Below are positions 1 through 7,352 of a DNA stretch of 64,000 nucleotides, in pieces. The position numbers and the translations under genes were made by a program. Source of the DNA: Geobacter sp. AOG2 (lineage in GTDB: Bacteria > Desulfobacterota > Desulfuromonadia > Geobacterales > Pseudopelobacteraceae); contig NZ_BLJA01000001.1 in NCBI RefSeq assembly GCF_019972295.1, forward strand, positions 1,148,049 through 1,212,048, read 5' to 3'. Within the stretch, counting starts at the first letter, position 1. Every line of letters begins with the position of its first letter. Under the pieces are notes generated by a model. The model was not told the origin of the DNA. It did not search any database and worked only from the letters and a program-made list of their open reading frames with translations.

Positions 1-685
1 CGGCACGGAAGGCGATGGTTCGCGATTCTCCGACAGAGGTACTGGTACCGGGCTCCACCTTGTCGCTGAAGCCTGAGGGGCGAACTGCCGGTGCCGCCAG
101 GATATTCCACAAGGGAATCTGGGTGCGGGGCAGGATCGGAAAGAAGACAACCAGAAGCGGCAGGGAGGCCAGAGGCATTACGAGCCCCACCGTCAGCACC
201 TTGCGCAAATGGGCACGGTGCAGGACCATGCGGCTGTCCAGGGAGTGAAAGGTCAAAAGAACCAGACACACCGCCACCAATAACAGCAAAAGGGTCAGGT
301 AGAGGAGGAATATGGGGCTGAGGTCGAACAGGGAGGAGGAGGCAAGGCAGAACAGGGACAAGGCTGCAATCTGCAGATGGTGGCGCACACTCTTTTCTCC
401 GCACAACCTGACCGCCAGCATGATGGCCAACGTGCTTACCACCGGTTGGACCGGATTACTGCGGCTGAACTGGAATGCATAGTAGAGGAATGCCGGTACG
501 ACGGCCAGGTTGAACTGCCAATTCTTCACGGGCCATGCCCCCCGACGATCCTGCCAGATACCCGCCAGCAGGCCCGCCGCAAGGGCGGCCCGCGGCGCCG
601 TAGCTAACCAGGGGAAGAGCGGCACGATCCCGCACAGGGCGATGACGTATGAGAGTATGGCTATCAGTGAGCTAATCGCGACCAT
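1..685 (-). CDS. TgpA/DUF3488 transglutaminase-like membrane protein (3' end outside window)
   Basis: This minus-strand gene runs off the left edge; about 228 N-terminal residues are visible. It starts with ATG at 685, overlapping the end of the DUF58 gene by 14 nt, so the two are translationally coupled. The visible part has a run of hydrophobic helices (about residues 3-22, 28-45, 95-145 and 165-185) followed by a GFSDKVEPG motif, which is typical of the junction between the membrane part and the periplasmic transglutaminase domain in TgpA-like proteins. The MoxR/DUF58/TgpA order is a well-known conserved set. The catalytic Cys-His-Asp core would lie outside the window, so activity cannot be judged. 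Confidence 0.85.
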   Translation of the reverse strand, partial: MVAISSLIAILSYVIALCGIVPLFPWLATAPRAALAAGLLAGIWQDRRGAWPVKNWQFNLAVVPAFLYYAFQFSRSNPVQPVVSTLAIMLAVRLCGEKSVRHHLQIAALSLFCLASSSLFDLSPIFLLYLTLLLLLVAVCLVLLTFHSLDSRMVLHRAHLRKVLTVGLVMPLASLPLLVVFFPILPRTQIPLWNILAAPAVRPSGFSDKVEPGTSTSVGESRTIAFRA

Positions 686-1490
686 AGAGGGCAAGCTCCG
701 TCAGCAATTTCATGCCGTGACGCCGTCCGGTCCCGGCCGGGATGATCCTTCCGCCCCACCTGAGGCCGACCGGCCGTAGTCCCACCCAGCGCCTCACCAA
801 CCAGGCCGCGCGGGATATACGCTGTTCAAGGTCTCGTCCCGGCAGCCCATCAAGGTCGATAATCAGGGGCGGTACCGCTTGGCTGCCGAACTCCTTGACC
901 TGCAAATCCTCACTACGGGCGGAGAGTTTCCAGTGAATCATCCGTAACGGCTCACTGCCGGAGTAGGCTGCAATCCGCTCCAGTTCGCCGTCCTGGCCCC
1001 GGCCCTGCCGGATACTGTTTCCCTGGCGTTCCGTTTCACCATCGTTCCCGACCGTCATTCCGGCCAGCAGATGGGGAAAGACGACAAACCGGTTGTCTGC
1101 TGCAAATGTCCAGTAGCGGGTGAAAAAATTCACCGGGAAGGGGGAACTTACGGTTATCCGGTCAATGGCGGCGTGGCCTCGATCGGCGAACGTGAGGGCA
1201 ACCTTCCCCTCAGCCGATGCACCGCAACCGATCAGAGGAAAGGTGACACCCTGGCCGCCGGGGCACTCCAGTCGGATCAGGAAGGAGGTAACATGTCGCT
1301 TGTTGTTGTGAAGGCGCAGGCAAAAAGTGGCGGCGGTTCCGGCGAACAACTCGGCCGGTGGAAGTACTTCGGGGGTGAGTCCTTTGATGTTGCGCATGCC
1401 GACATAACCGGTAACCGACATGAACGCCAGTAGGCCCGATACCATCAGAAACAGCAGGTTGTTCCCGGTATTGACGGCTGAGAAACCCAA
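672..1490 (-). CDS. DUF58 domain protein
   Basis: DUF58 proteins partner MoxR AAA+ ATPases; their von Willebrand-like C-terminal domain is thought to bind metal or client proteins. The visible protein has an AVNTGNNLLFL membrane segment near the start and a DUF58 core with the family-typical pattern around LRMIHWKLSARSEDLQVKE. The start is problematic: TTG at 1490 cuts into the conserved N-terminal helix, while the in-frame sequence continues upstream (LRISKAGALYIATTLL) to a CTG at 1538 that overlaps the moxR stop. No ATG, GTG or TTG lies in frame before the upstream stop codon, so a non-standard start such as CTG 1538 or ATC 1532 is plausible. Confidence 0.85.
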   Translation of the reverse strand: MGFSAVNTGNNLLFLMVSGLLAFMSVTGYVGMRNIKGLTPEVLPPAELFAGTAATFCLRLHNNKRHVTSFLIRLECPGGQGVTFPLIGCGASAEGKVALTFADRGHAAIDRITVSSPFPVNFFTRYWTFAADNRFVVFPHLLAGMTVGNDGETERQGNSIRQGRGQDGELERIAAYSGSEPLRMIHWKLSARSEDLQVKEFGSQAVPPLIIDLDGLPGRDLEQRISRAAWLVRRWVGLRPVGLRWGGRIIPAGTGRRHGMKLLTELALYGRD

Positions 1491-1534
1491 CAGGAGGGTC
1501 GTGGCGATATAGAGCGCCCCTGCCTTACTGATTC

Positions 1535-2479
1535 TCAGGCCAAAGGAAGCGCTATGTCGGCGATGAGTGCCCGTAATAATTCACCTTTGTCAGCGGTTTC
1601 CTGGTCGGCCCGCATGACCAGCCGGTGGGCACAGACGGCAACTGCAATCCCCTTTACGTCATCCGGCGCCACGTAGTCTCGCCCCTCCAGAAATGCGGCA
1701 GCGCGTGCAGCCTGGGCGAGATTGATAGCGGCCCGGGTGGAGAGACCTGTCTGAATCATGCCGTGGCTACGTGTGGCAGCCACCAGAGCGTAGATATAGC
1801 CGACCACTTTGTCCGAGAGATAGATGTCGGTTTCGACATTCCTGCGTGCTTCCAGGATGTCGGCAGTCGAGGCCGCCGGTGCCATGTTGCCGATTCGCTC
1901 GCGGATGCCGCCGCTTGCAATAATCGCTTTTTCCAGGTGTTCCGGTGGATAGCCAATGCCAGTGCAGATCAGGAAACGGTCGAGCTGGGATTCCGGCAGA
2001 GGGAACGTGCCGCTCTGGTCGGAAGGGTTCTGGGTGGCGAAGACCATGAAGGGATCAGGTAGGTGGTGTGTTACTCCTTCCACCGTCACCCGCCGTTCTT
2101 CCATAGCCTCCAGCATGGCGCTCTGGGTGCGCGGCATGGCCCGGTTGATCTCATCAAGGAGGACGATGTTGTTGAAGATCGGCCCCGGCAAAAACGTAAA
2201 ACGTCCTTCGTCGCGGTTGAACACCGACAGTCCGGTGATATCCGAAGGAAGCAGGTCGCTGGTGCACTGCACCCTGCCAAAGGAAAGGCCGGTAATGCCG
2301 GCAAGAGCCAAGGCGATGGTTGTCTTGCCCAATCCGGGTAAATCCTCAATCAGGATGTGTCCACCGGTCAGGAGTGCAATCATGGAAAGTCGCAGCACCT
2401 CTTCCTTGCCGTGGAGATAATCGCGGCTCAAGGTGTCGAGTATGGATATCATGGTGCGGTTATTGTGAGGAAATATCAC
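1535..2479 (-). CDS. MoxR-family AAA+ ATPase
   Basis: A 314-residue cytoplasmic AAA+ ATPase of the MoxR group, which act as chaperone-like ATPases for metal insertion or complex assembly together with DUF58/VWA proteins. Walker A (DLPGLGKTT, about residues 46-54) and Walker B (VLLDEINRA) are intact, and the family feature ATQNPSDQSGTFPLPESQLDRF is clear in two parts. The GTG at 2479 is preceded by a GAGG Shine-Dalgarno; an ATG at 2452 is a shorter alternative without one. It is the first gene of the operon that continues through DUF58 into the transglutaminase gene. Confidence 0.92.
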   Translation of the reverse strand: MIFPHNNRTMISILDTLSRDYLHGKEEVLRLSMIALLTGGHILIEDLPGLGKTTIALALAGITGLSFGRVQCTSDLLPSDITGLSVFNRDEGRFTFLPGPIFNNIVLLDEINRAMPRTQSAMLEAMEERRVTVEGVTHHLPDPFMVFATQNPSDQSGTFPLPESQLDRFLICTGIGYPPEHLEKAIIASGGIRERIGNMAPAASTADILEARRNVETDIYLSDKVVGYIYALVAATRSHGMIQTGLSTRAAINLAQAARAAAFLEGRDYVAPDDVKGIAVAVCAHRLVMRADQETADKGELLRALIADIALPLA

Positions 2480-2630
2480 GTTTGGTCCTCAACGCGTATT
2501 AATCGATCCGGTGTTTGTCGTGGCTGCTGTTGATAAAGAACCTGTTCCCGGCACATAGTTTACCACAGGTGGGGGCAAAAGTGCATTCGGTTAGCTGTGT
2601 GATCCTTTTCTACCTCCCGTGAGGAACACC

Positions 2631-2675
2631 CACAAATACAAAACGGGAGATGGAGTCCCCCGTTTTGTATTTGTG
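2631..2675. terminator. Perfect 17-bp inverted repeat between chemoreceptor and moxR
   Basis: Arms at 2631-2647 and 2659-2675 are perfect reverse complements around an 11-nt loop. It lies 28 nt after the chemoreceptor stop on the same strand, so it most likely ends that transcript or protects its 3' end. There is no long T-run after it in either direction, so intrinsic termination is inferred rather than shown. Confidence 0.6.
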
Positions 2676-2702
2676 GAATCATGAGTTTGGGAATGGCTCG
2701 TG

Positions 2703-4283
2703 CTACGAAAGTTTGAACTGGCCCACGAGTTGTTTCAGGTCATGGGCAAGAACCGCCAGTTGCTTGGCCGCGTCAGCTGATTGCTGTGCCCCGTGCGCCG
2801 CTCCCTGGACGACGGTCGTGACCCGCTGGATGTTGCCGCTGATTTCGCTGGTGGTTGCCGTCTGTTGCTCCGCCGCGGTGGCGATCTGGTTGACCTGGGA
2901 CACTACGGCGCGTATCTGCTCGATAATCTCGAAAATTGCTTCACCGGAACGGGCAGCCTCACCGGTCCCGGCCTCCACCTCTCGAACGCCCTCTTCCATG
3001 GTGGTAACCGCATTTTTGGTTTCGTTTTGGATGGCTTTGATCATTTTACCGATCTCATGGGTTGCCTTGGTGGTTCGCTCCGCCAAGGCGCGGACCTCGT
3101 CGGCAACAACGGCAAAGCCGCGTCCCTGCTCTCCGGCGCGGGCCGCTTCAATGGCGGCATTCAAGGCCAAAAGGTTGGTCTGGTCGGCGATGTCTTCTAT
3201 GGTGCCGACGATCTCTCCAATCTGATCCGATCTGCTGCCCAGCGACTCGATAGTCTCCGCCGATTCCCGCACCTTGTCGGCGATGCGAGCCATAACCTCC
3301 ATCGTTTTTTCCACCACTTGCGCGCCGGCGGTAGCAAAATCGTTCGCCTTGTCGGACTCCTCGGCAGCTGCGGTGCAATTTGCGGCTATGGCACCCGAAG
3401 TCGCCGCCATCTCTTCACTGGCGGTGGCCACCGTGTCCGTCTGTGTGACGGCATCTTCGATCCCTGTGGTCATTTTTTGGGATGTGGTGAGCAACTGGTC
3501 TGCGGAGGATGACAGCGCCCCCGCGTTCTGAGCTATCTGGGCCATGATGTTGTGGATTTTGGAAATAAGCTTGTTGATGCCAACGGCAAGATGGCCAATC
3601 TCGTCGTCTGACGACACCTGGATGACCGTGGTCAGGTCGCCGGCGCCGCTCGACAACTCATCAACTTTACGGGAAAATGCGAGAATGTGTTTGATGATTG
3701 CCGCTCTCAGGAAAAGAAAGATAGTTCCAAGCAGGATGAAGAAAAACAGAATACTGGTGAAAAGAAGTGTTATGGAGGTTTCTTTCGCGCTTTCATATCC
3801 CTCCTGAATAGAGGTTTTCAGGAGCATTCCCCCCAGAAATTTTGGGGCTGCATCGTGGCACTGCTTGCAGCGTTGTTCATTTTCAAAGGGAATAGCGAGA
3901 TTCAAGGCTTTAATGCCGTTCTCCTCGCTTTTGAACTCGATAGTCTTGCCGGCTTCAAGCGCCTTTACAATGGCGGGCTGTGCCGCCCCATCCTTGGATT
4001 CCGTTTCCTTGCCATGCTCGTCGTAGATCTTGAGGTCGAGGAACAGTTTCCTCTCTTTGGCCTCGCGTATGTACTTATTGACCTCTTTTGAGTCGCCTTT
4101 CATCATGTAGTCGTCGATATCTCTGATGAATATGGCCGCAAGGTTGCGGGTATTTTTTAACTGCAACTTCATGGTGGAGTTGGTTTGCTGCCAGATTGAA
4201 ATCACCATCATGGCTGCCAAACCGCAACCGAGCGAGATTCCCAGGATCACCAACACCTTGAAAGCCAACTTTTTTCTGAGCAT
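2703..4283 (-). CDS. Methyl-accepting chemotaxis protein with periplasmic haem c
   Basis: A 526-residue chemoreceptor. TM1 lies at about residues 8-31, a periplasmic sensor at 32-170 and TM2 at 171-193, followed by HAMP and a full signalling hairpin with the highly conserved tip ([20 protein letters not shown] and the following [15 protein letters not shown]). The sensor carries a single CKQCH motif (C139, C142, H143), a classic covalent haem c site. Geobacter sulfurreducens receptors GSU0582 and GSU0935 are known to have c-haem PAS-like sensors, and this protein fits that type. It probably senses redox state or a small haem ligand such as NO; the ligand is not visible from the sequence. It is a lone gene. 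Confidence 0.93.
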   Translation of the reverse strand: MLRKKLAFKVLVILGISLGCGLAAMMVISIWQQTNSTMKLQLKNTRNLAAIFIRDIDDYMMKGDSKEVNKYIREAKERKLFLDLKIYDEHGKETESKDGAAQPAIVKALEAGKTIEFKSEENGIKALNLAIPFENEQRCKQCHDAAPKFLGGMLLKTSIQEGYESAKETSITLLFTSILFFFILLGTIFLFLRAAIIKHILAFSRKVDELSSGAGDLTTVIQVSSDDEIGHLAVGINKLISKIHNIMAQIAQNAGALSSSADQLLTTSQKMTTGIEDAVTQTDTVATASEEMAATSGAIAANCTAAAEESDKANDFATAGAQVVEKTMEVMARIADKVRESAETIESLGSRSDQIGEIVGTIEDIADQTNLLALNAAIEAARAGEQGRGFAVVADEVRALAERTTKATHEIGKMIKAIQNETKNAVTTMEEGVREVEAGTGEAARSGEAIFEIIEQIRAVVSQVNQIATAAEQQTATTSEISGNIQRVTTVVQGAAHGAQQSADAAKQLAVLAHDLKQLVGQFKLS

Positions 4284-4398
4284 TACCTCACCTCGATTAC
4301 CCGATTGTTTGCAAAATCTCCTGAAAACTATAGCTGATGGCCATTGCGTTAGTCAAATGGTGTTAAAAACGTATACACAGCGAGTCATTCGAGATGGG

Positions 4399-4878
4399 TC
4401 AAAATTTGATGTTCACACCGATTCCAACTGATTGGGGGGGTGTCCCCTTGTCGCTGTTGGGGGTATCGTTGGCGAAATGCAGGTATTTGTAATCAATGAC
4501 TAACGATGAATTGCCGCCAAGATTGAAGCTCACACCTGCCTGGCCCGCCAGACCGGTTTTGAGCTTTGTCGGGGTGTCGGTAACGACGGTTTCCTGGGGG
4601 AGGACATATGCCAAGCCTGTCCCCACGTACGGGGTGATGTCTTTTAGAAGGCTGAAACCATATTTTGCCGTCAGCACACCGGGATGCTTGTCGGTTGTGT
4701 CGGTTGCAACAGGTTGCAAGGTGGCGTAGCCCAGCGAAAAGCCCTCCTTTCCATCGTCGGCACAGCAGATGGCCGCTTTAAGTATGGCAGTACACGCTAT
4801 CGCAGCCACCGCCAACGTAACCCTTGCTCTTCGCCGAGGCTGGATTTTTTGTATTTCGTTGTTTCCGTTAATGTCCAT
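4399..4878 (-). CDS. Small outer-membrane beta-barrel-like protein
   Basis: 159 residues. After a charged N-terminus (RRRAR) there is a hydrophobic signal-like stretch ending near ICCADDG, then alternating-residue strands with glycine and aromatic residues (KYGFSLLKDITPYVGTGLAYV) and a C-terminal strand ending in phenylalanine (VGIGVNIKF). The terminal F and strand pattern are what Bam-assembled barrels show; the length suggests six to eight strands. It resembles the protein at 18668-19135 in general architecture. It overlaps the 71-residue membrane protein upstream by 11 nt, so they are cotranscribed. No specific function can be assigned. Confidence 0.7.
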   Translation of the reverse strand: MDINGNNEIQKIQPRRRARVTLAVAAIACTAILKAAICCADDGKEGFSLGYATLQPVATDTTDKHPGVLTAKYGFSLLKDITPYVGTGLAYVLPQETVVTDTPTKLKTGLAGQAGVSFNLGGNSSLVIDYKYLHFANDTPNSDKGTPPQSVGIGVNIKF

Positions 4879-5083
4879 CTTGAATCCTCTGGCTGAATTT
4901 TTTGAATGATCCCTTGTGGGTGCCTATCGTAGTTGCATGCATGGGGTGGGACCATATGTAGCTCGAAACCTTGCGTTCGATCGGAAATAGAAGCAACGCC
5001 AGAAGATAGACCCCCACAAAAGCCAGGATGAAGAGCCCGAGCATTACCCCTGTCGCATAAATAAAACTGAAAAAAACGGTCAT
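4868..5083 (-). CDS. Small hypothetical membrane protein
   Basis: 71 residues with one long N-terminal hydrophobic span (about residues 5-33, possibly two short helices) and a basic C-terminal tail (SFKKFSQRIQDGH). It has a strong GGAGGCGGAG ribosome site just before the ATG at 5083 and overlaps the next gene by 11 nt. A TATAAT box read on the minus strand sits about 50 nt upstream of the start. The family is not recognised. Confidence 0.6.
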   Translation of the reverse strand: MTVFFSFIYATGVMLGLFILAFVGVYLLALLLFPIERKVSSYIWSHPMHATTIGTHKGSFKKFSQRIQDGH

Positions 5084-5380
5084 CTCCGCCTCCTTTTCCT
5101 AGGGCGGTCTTTTTTTACCTTATGTTATAATTATACGCCCATTTCCACTTAACCAGGCTGTTTTTAAGTGCCATGCGGGAGTCTGGCTGCCAAACAAGCG
5201 AACCGGCGTAGCCGCAACATGACAGATACCAATCCGGGGGCTCGGCTTTTTGGCGCAACAGGCATCTATTCTCACCCATTTCCGAGGATCTATTGTAACA
5301 GCTACCCGGGATATACAGGTCCGCTGTTTTGCTGCCGGGATATCTCCAATACCTGTAACGGCCGTGTTTGGATCGGGGAA
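5084..5380. other. Intergenic stretch upstream of the small membrane gene
   Basis: About 300 nt without a convincing gene. A minus-strand TATAAT near 5133-5138 probably serves the gene starting at 5083. The rest has several short direct and inverted repeats (for example CCGGGATAT twice near 5308 and 5336), suggesting a structured leader or RNA, but it matches no riboswitch consensus I could recall. Confidence 0.4.
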
Positions 5381-5408
5381 TTGACATTTCGGATAAAAAT
5401 GATATTTT
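5381..5408 (+). promoter_or_regulatory. Sigma-70-like promoter for candidate small RNA
   Basis: A perfect -35 TTGACA at 5381-5386 and a -10-like TATTTT at 5403-5408 with a 16-nt spacer. The predicted start near 5415 leads into a short non-coding interval that ends in a strong intrinsic terminator. Confidence 0.5.
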
Positions 5409-5414
5409 TAGTCA

Positions 5415-5538
5415 GAAATAAGGATTTAGAAAAGGAGCGTTTCCCTTCGAAGATAGAATACGGCCATAACGTTGAAAAGAAAACAATTGCCCATAAGGCA
5501 CCCCGTAGCTTCCCCTCCGAGCTGCGGGGATTTTTTTT
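5415..5538 (+). ncRNA. Candidate small RNA ending in an intrinsic terminator
   Basis: The interval is bounded by a TTGACA promoter and by a terminator with a 10-bp stem (5501-5510 paired with 5520-5529, one G-U) and eight T residues (5531-5538). A promoter and terminator about 125 nt apart with no gene fitting inside is the layout of a small RNA. It contains two unpaired-looking GGA motifs near 5421 and 5434. I do not recognise the family. It could instead be an attenuated leader, but no plus-strand gene follows for 260 nt. Confidence 0.45.
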
Positions 5539-5797
5539 GCGCCTGAATCTATCGCTAAAAAATCTGTCTTAAAAACCACAATGTCCAGTGCACAGAGTTC
5601 TTTCCATGTGTAAAAAAATCCTACAAAAAGTGTTTTCTCAGGGTCCTAATATTGTGGTTAAAATATAATGTACAGTTATAATAACTAGTTATAATGGTGG
5701 TACGTCTTATGCTTTGTGCTATCCATGGAGGATTGATTGAGTCGGCCGCGACGTTCAGCGAAGTCATGGCTGTTGAAAGACACTACTCGGAAGGGAG

Positions 5798-5995
5798 ATG
5801 ATGAACATGCCATGGTACAATAATCCGGCTATCACCAGCAAGGTGTTGAACAGGATCGCCAATCGTCACCCACGTACGAGCATTCAAGACCTCAACTTGA
5901 CGTTGGATCGTGCCACGCAATTAATTTGGAGCAAACAGGAGGAGTATTATATGCGACAATCCTCATATGCTGGCAATGGTCATGTGGGTGAATGA
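5798..5995 (+). CDS. Small hypothetical protein
   Basis: 65 residues, hydrophilic, with no signal or membrane segment. The ATG is preceded by GGAAGGGAG at a usable distance, and a second in-frame ATG three codons on (MPWYNN) is an alternative. An AT-rich TTATAA-TAACTAG-TTATAA palindrome near 5682-5700 lies in the probable promoter region. The gene is followed within 13 nt by a perfect inverted repeat. Family unknown. Confidence 0.45.
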   Translation: MMNMPWYNNPAITSKVLNRIANRHPRTSIQDLNLTLDRATQLIWSKQEEYYMRQSSYAGNGHVGE

Positions 5996-6007
5996 TTTTC
6001 CGGCAGG

Positions 6008-6043
6008 ACAATAATCTTATGACATTTTTCATAAGATTATTGT
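6008..6043. terminator. Perfect 15-bp AT-rich inverted repeat
   Basis: Arms at 6008-6022 and 6029-6043 pair perfectly around a 6-nt T-rich loop, immediately after the small gene at 5798-5995. It is either its terminator or an operator; it has no classical T-tract on the plus strand. Confidence 0.5.
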
Positions 6044-6298
6044 TATAATACCACTTAGAAAGAATGGTCGAATACTGCGTATCAAGAGAAAGAATAGGTG
6101 CCAGAAATGGGTGTTGCAAGAGAAGTCTCTCGTACACTGAAGGCTAAGTAAGAGCCGGAGACTTCTCGAGTAACAAGGCGAACCGGCGGGAAGCTGTAAG
6201 CTGGTGGTCAGAAGAGTAGTGCTGTTGCGAGGATCCCCGTTTGTCAGAAGTCTTAAATACCGATCAATGGCATTATGGGGGGAAAGAGGAGGTGTGTT
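6044..6298 (+). other. Structured leader upstream of the CsbD-like gene
   Basis: No gene is visible. A 10-bp perfect stem joins 6120-6129 and 6158-6167 around a 28-nt loop, and related AGAAGTCT words recur at about 6121 and 6247. The stretch probably forms a folded 5' leader for the CsbD-like gene, which begins at 6299. Confidence 0.35.
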
Positions 6299-6478
6299 AT
6301 GAAACTAAGCACCAAGTTCCAGGCAAGAGGACTCTTCCACAGAGTGCGCGGCACGGTTAGGGAGATTACCGGGAAGGTCTGTTCGAATACCATGCTGGGA
6401 ACCAGAGGTAAACTTGAAAAAGTAGCCGGCAAGGTTCAATGGAAGATCGGCAAGGTTCAAGGGTTTTGCGGGCTTTAA
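6299..6478 (+). CDS. CsbD-like stress protein
   Basis: 59 residues from the ATG at 6299, which follows a good GAGGAGG ribosome site; the in-frame ATG at 6275 has none. The sequence has the repeated CsbD pattern RVRGTVREITGKV and GKLEKVAGKVQWKIGKVQ. CsbD-family proteins are small, soluble, general-stress-induced proteins without a known activity. Two cysteines (in VCSNT and GFCGL) are unusual for the family. A folded leader lies upstream and a strong hairpin downstream, so it is probably a single-gene transcript. Confidence 0.75.
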   Translation: MKLSTKFQARGLFHRVRGTVREITGKVCSNTMLGTRGKLEKVAGKVQWKIGKVQGFCGL

Positions 6479-6561
6479 AGCGGCGTTTCGGCAGACTGCC
6501 CACCGGCTGAAAGTCCGTGTTCCCTATGGAAAGGTGTGGGCAAAAGTGATGGAGAAACATG

Positions 6562-6636
6562 CAGGGGGCATCGGGACCTGATTCCCCGTGAGGAATCGCC
6601 GGTACCCCCTGTTTGGTAACTTGCTTTCCGTTTTTT
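6562..6636 (+). terminator. Two-tier hairpin with T-run downstream of the CsbD-like gene
   Basis: An outer stem (6562-6574 with 6599-6611, 12 of 13 positions pairable) encloses an inner 6-bp stem (6580-6585 with 6592-6597). A run of seven T residues follows at about 6630-6636. The gap before the T-run is longer than in a textbook terminator. Confidence 0.45.
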
Positions 6637-6806
6637 TAGCAATGTAGTATACGACAGGTCGTTATATAAACAACCGTTGTGGTCAATGCCATAACAGGTT
6701 TTATCCTCCACAAGCTTCTCGATCATTCCGCTTGCGAGTCAAGTGCTTAATTTTTGATCAAAATAGGGCGCGTCCCTACCAGGAAGGTCCCTATTAAAAC
6801 CTTTTT
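6637..6806. other. Spacer between convergent transcripts
   Basis: No gene, tRNA or repeat is visible in this AT-rich spacer between the CsbD-like gene (plus) and the zinc-ribbon gene (minus). Confidence 0.4.
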
Positions 6807-7124
6807 TCACTCAACAGTTGTCTGCACCTGTGGACAGCCGCATTGTCCGCAGGTGCAGACTCTCCAACCGCACTCCCGGCAACCGGGGTTTTGCGGGTCC
6901 CGCCCATCGATGGTTTTACCGCAAGCCGTACACTCATAACGGTCAAAAGCAAAGCCGCAATTGCGACAAACCAACATATGAGCATCTCGTGGGTCGGGGA
7001 AGACATGGATAGAGCCACAGATCAGGCAGATTGACGCCATTTCCGGTTTGTTCCTGATGCCGTCACGGTGCTTACGATAGTGGTTGAACAATTTTCCGGC
7101 CGTATCCCTATCAAGTGTTTCCAT
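6807..7124 (-). CDS. Cysteine-rich zinc-ribbon protein
   Basis: 105 residues, soluble. After an N-terminal helical part (about residues 1-28) there are four paired-cysteine knuckles (CLICG, CRNCG, CTACG, CRECG) and a very cysteine-rich tail (CTCGQCGCP). The first four pairs fit two treble-clef or zinc-ribbon folds; the tail could bind a further metal. Such proteins often act as nucleic-acid or protein adaptors, but nothing here shows which. A Shine-Dalgarno GGGAGGG stands before the ATG. It is a lone gene on the minus strand. Confidence 0.7.
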   Translation of the reverse strand: METLDRDTAGKLFNHYRKHRDGIRNKPEMASICLICGSIHVFPDPRDAHMLVCRNCGFAFDRYECTACGKTIDGRDPQNPGCRECGWRVCTCGQCGCPQVQTTVE

Positions 7125-7352
7125 TAAATACCCTCCCGTTGACTTTCTTTATTGGCATGCAACTTTGCTGCCGGATCTCGACCGTACGTGAGTGAGTTCT
7201 TGTGTGGTATCTGAATTGAGGGGATCAACAGAGAGAGGGGTGACGGTGGACAGGTCCTATCCAAGACATCGGACAGGGAAGAGATCGGGAGAATAAGTGC
7301 GGACAAGTAACTCCATGGGAGGCGCATCGTATGCAATGGGATGCCGGAGCAT

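Noticed and set aside
5084-5380. Possible riboswitch upstream of the small membrane gene
   Set aside because: Short repeats are present, but conserved core words of the c-di-GMP, cobalamin, TPP, SAM, glycine and fluoride classes are absent.
6479-6576. Open frame after the CsbD-like gene that could be its frameshifted extension
   Set aside because: CsbD proteins end where the present stop is, and the following residues show no CsbD repeat.
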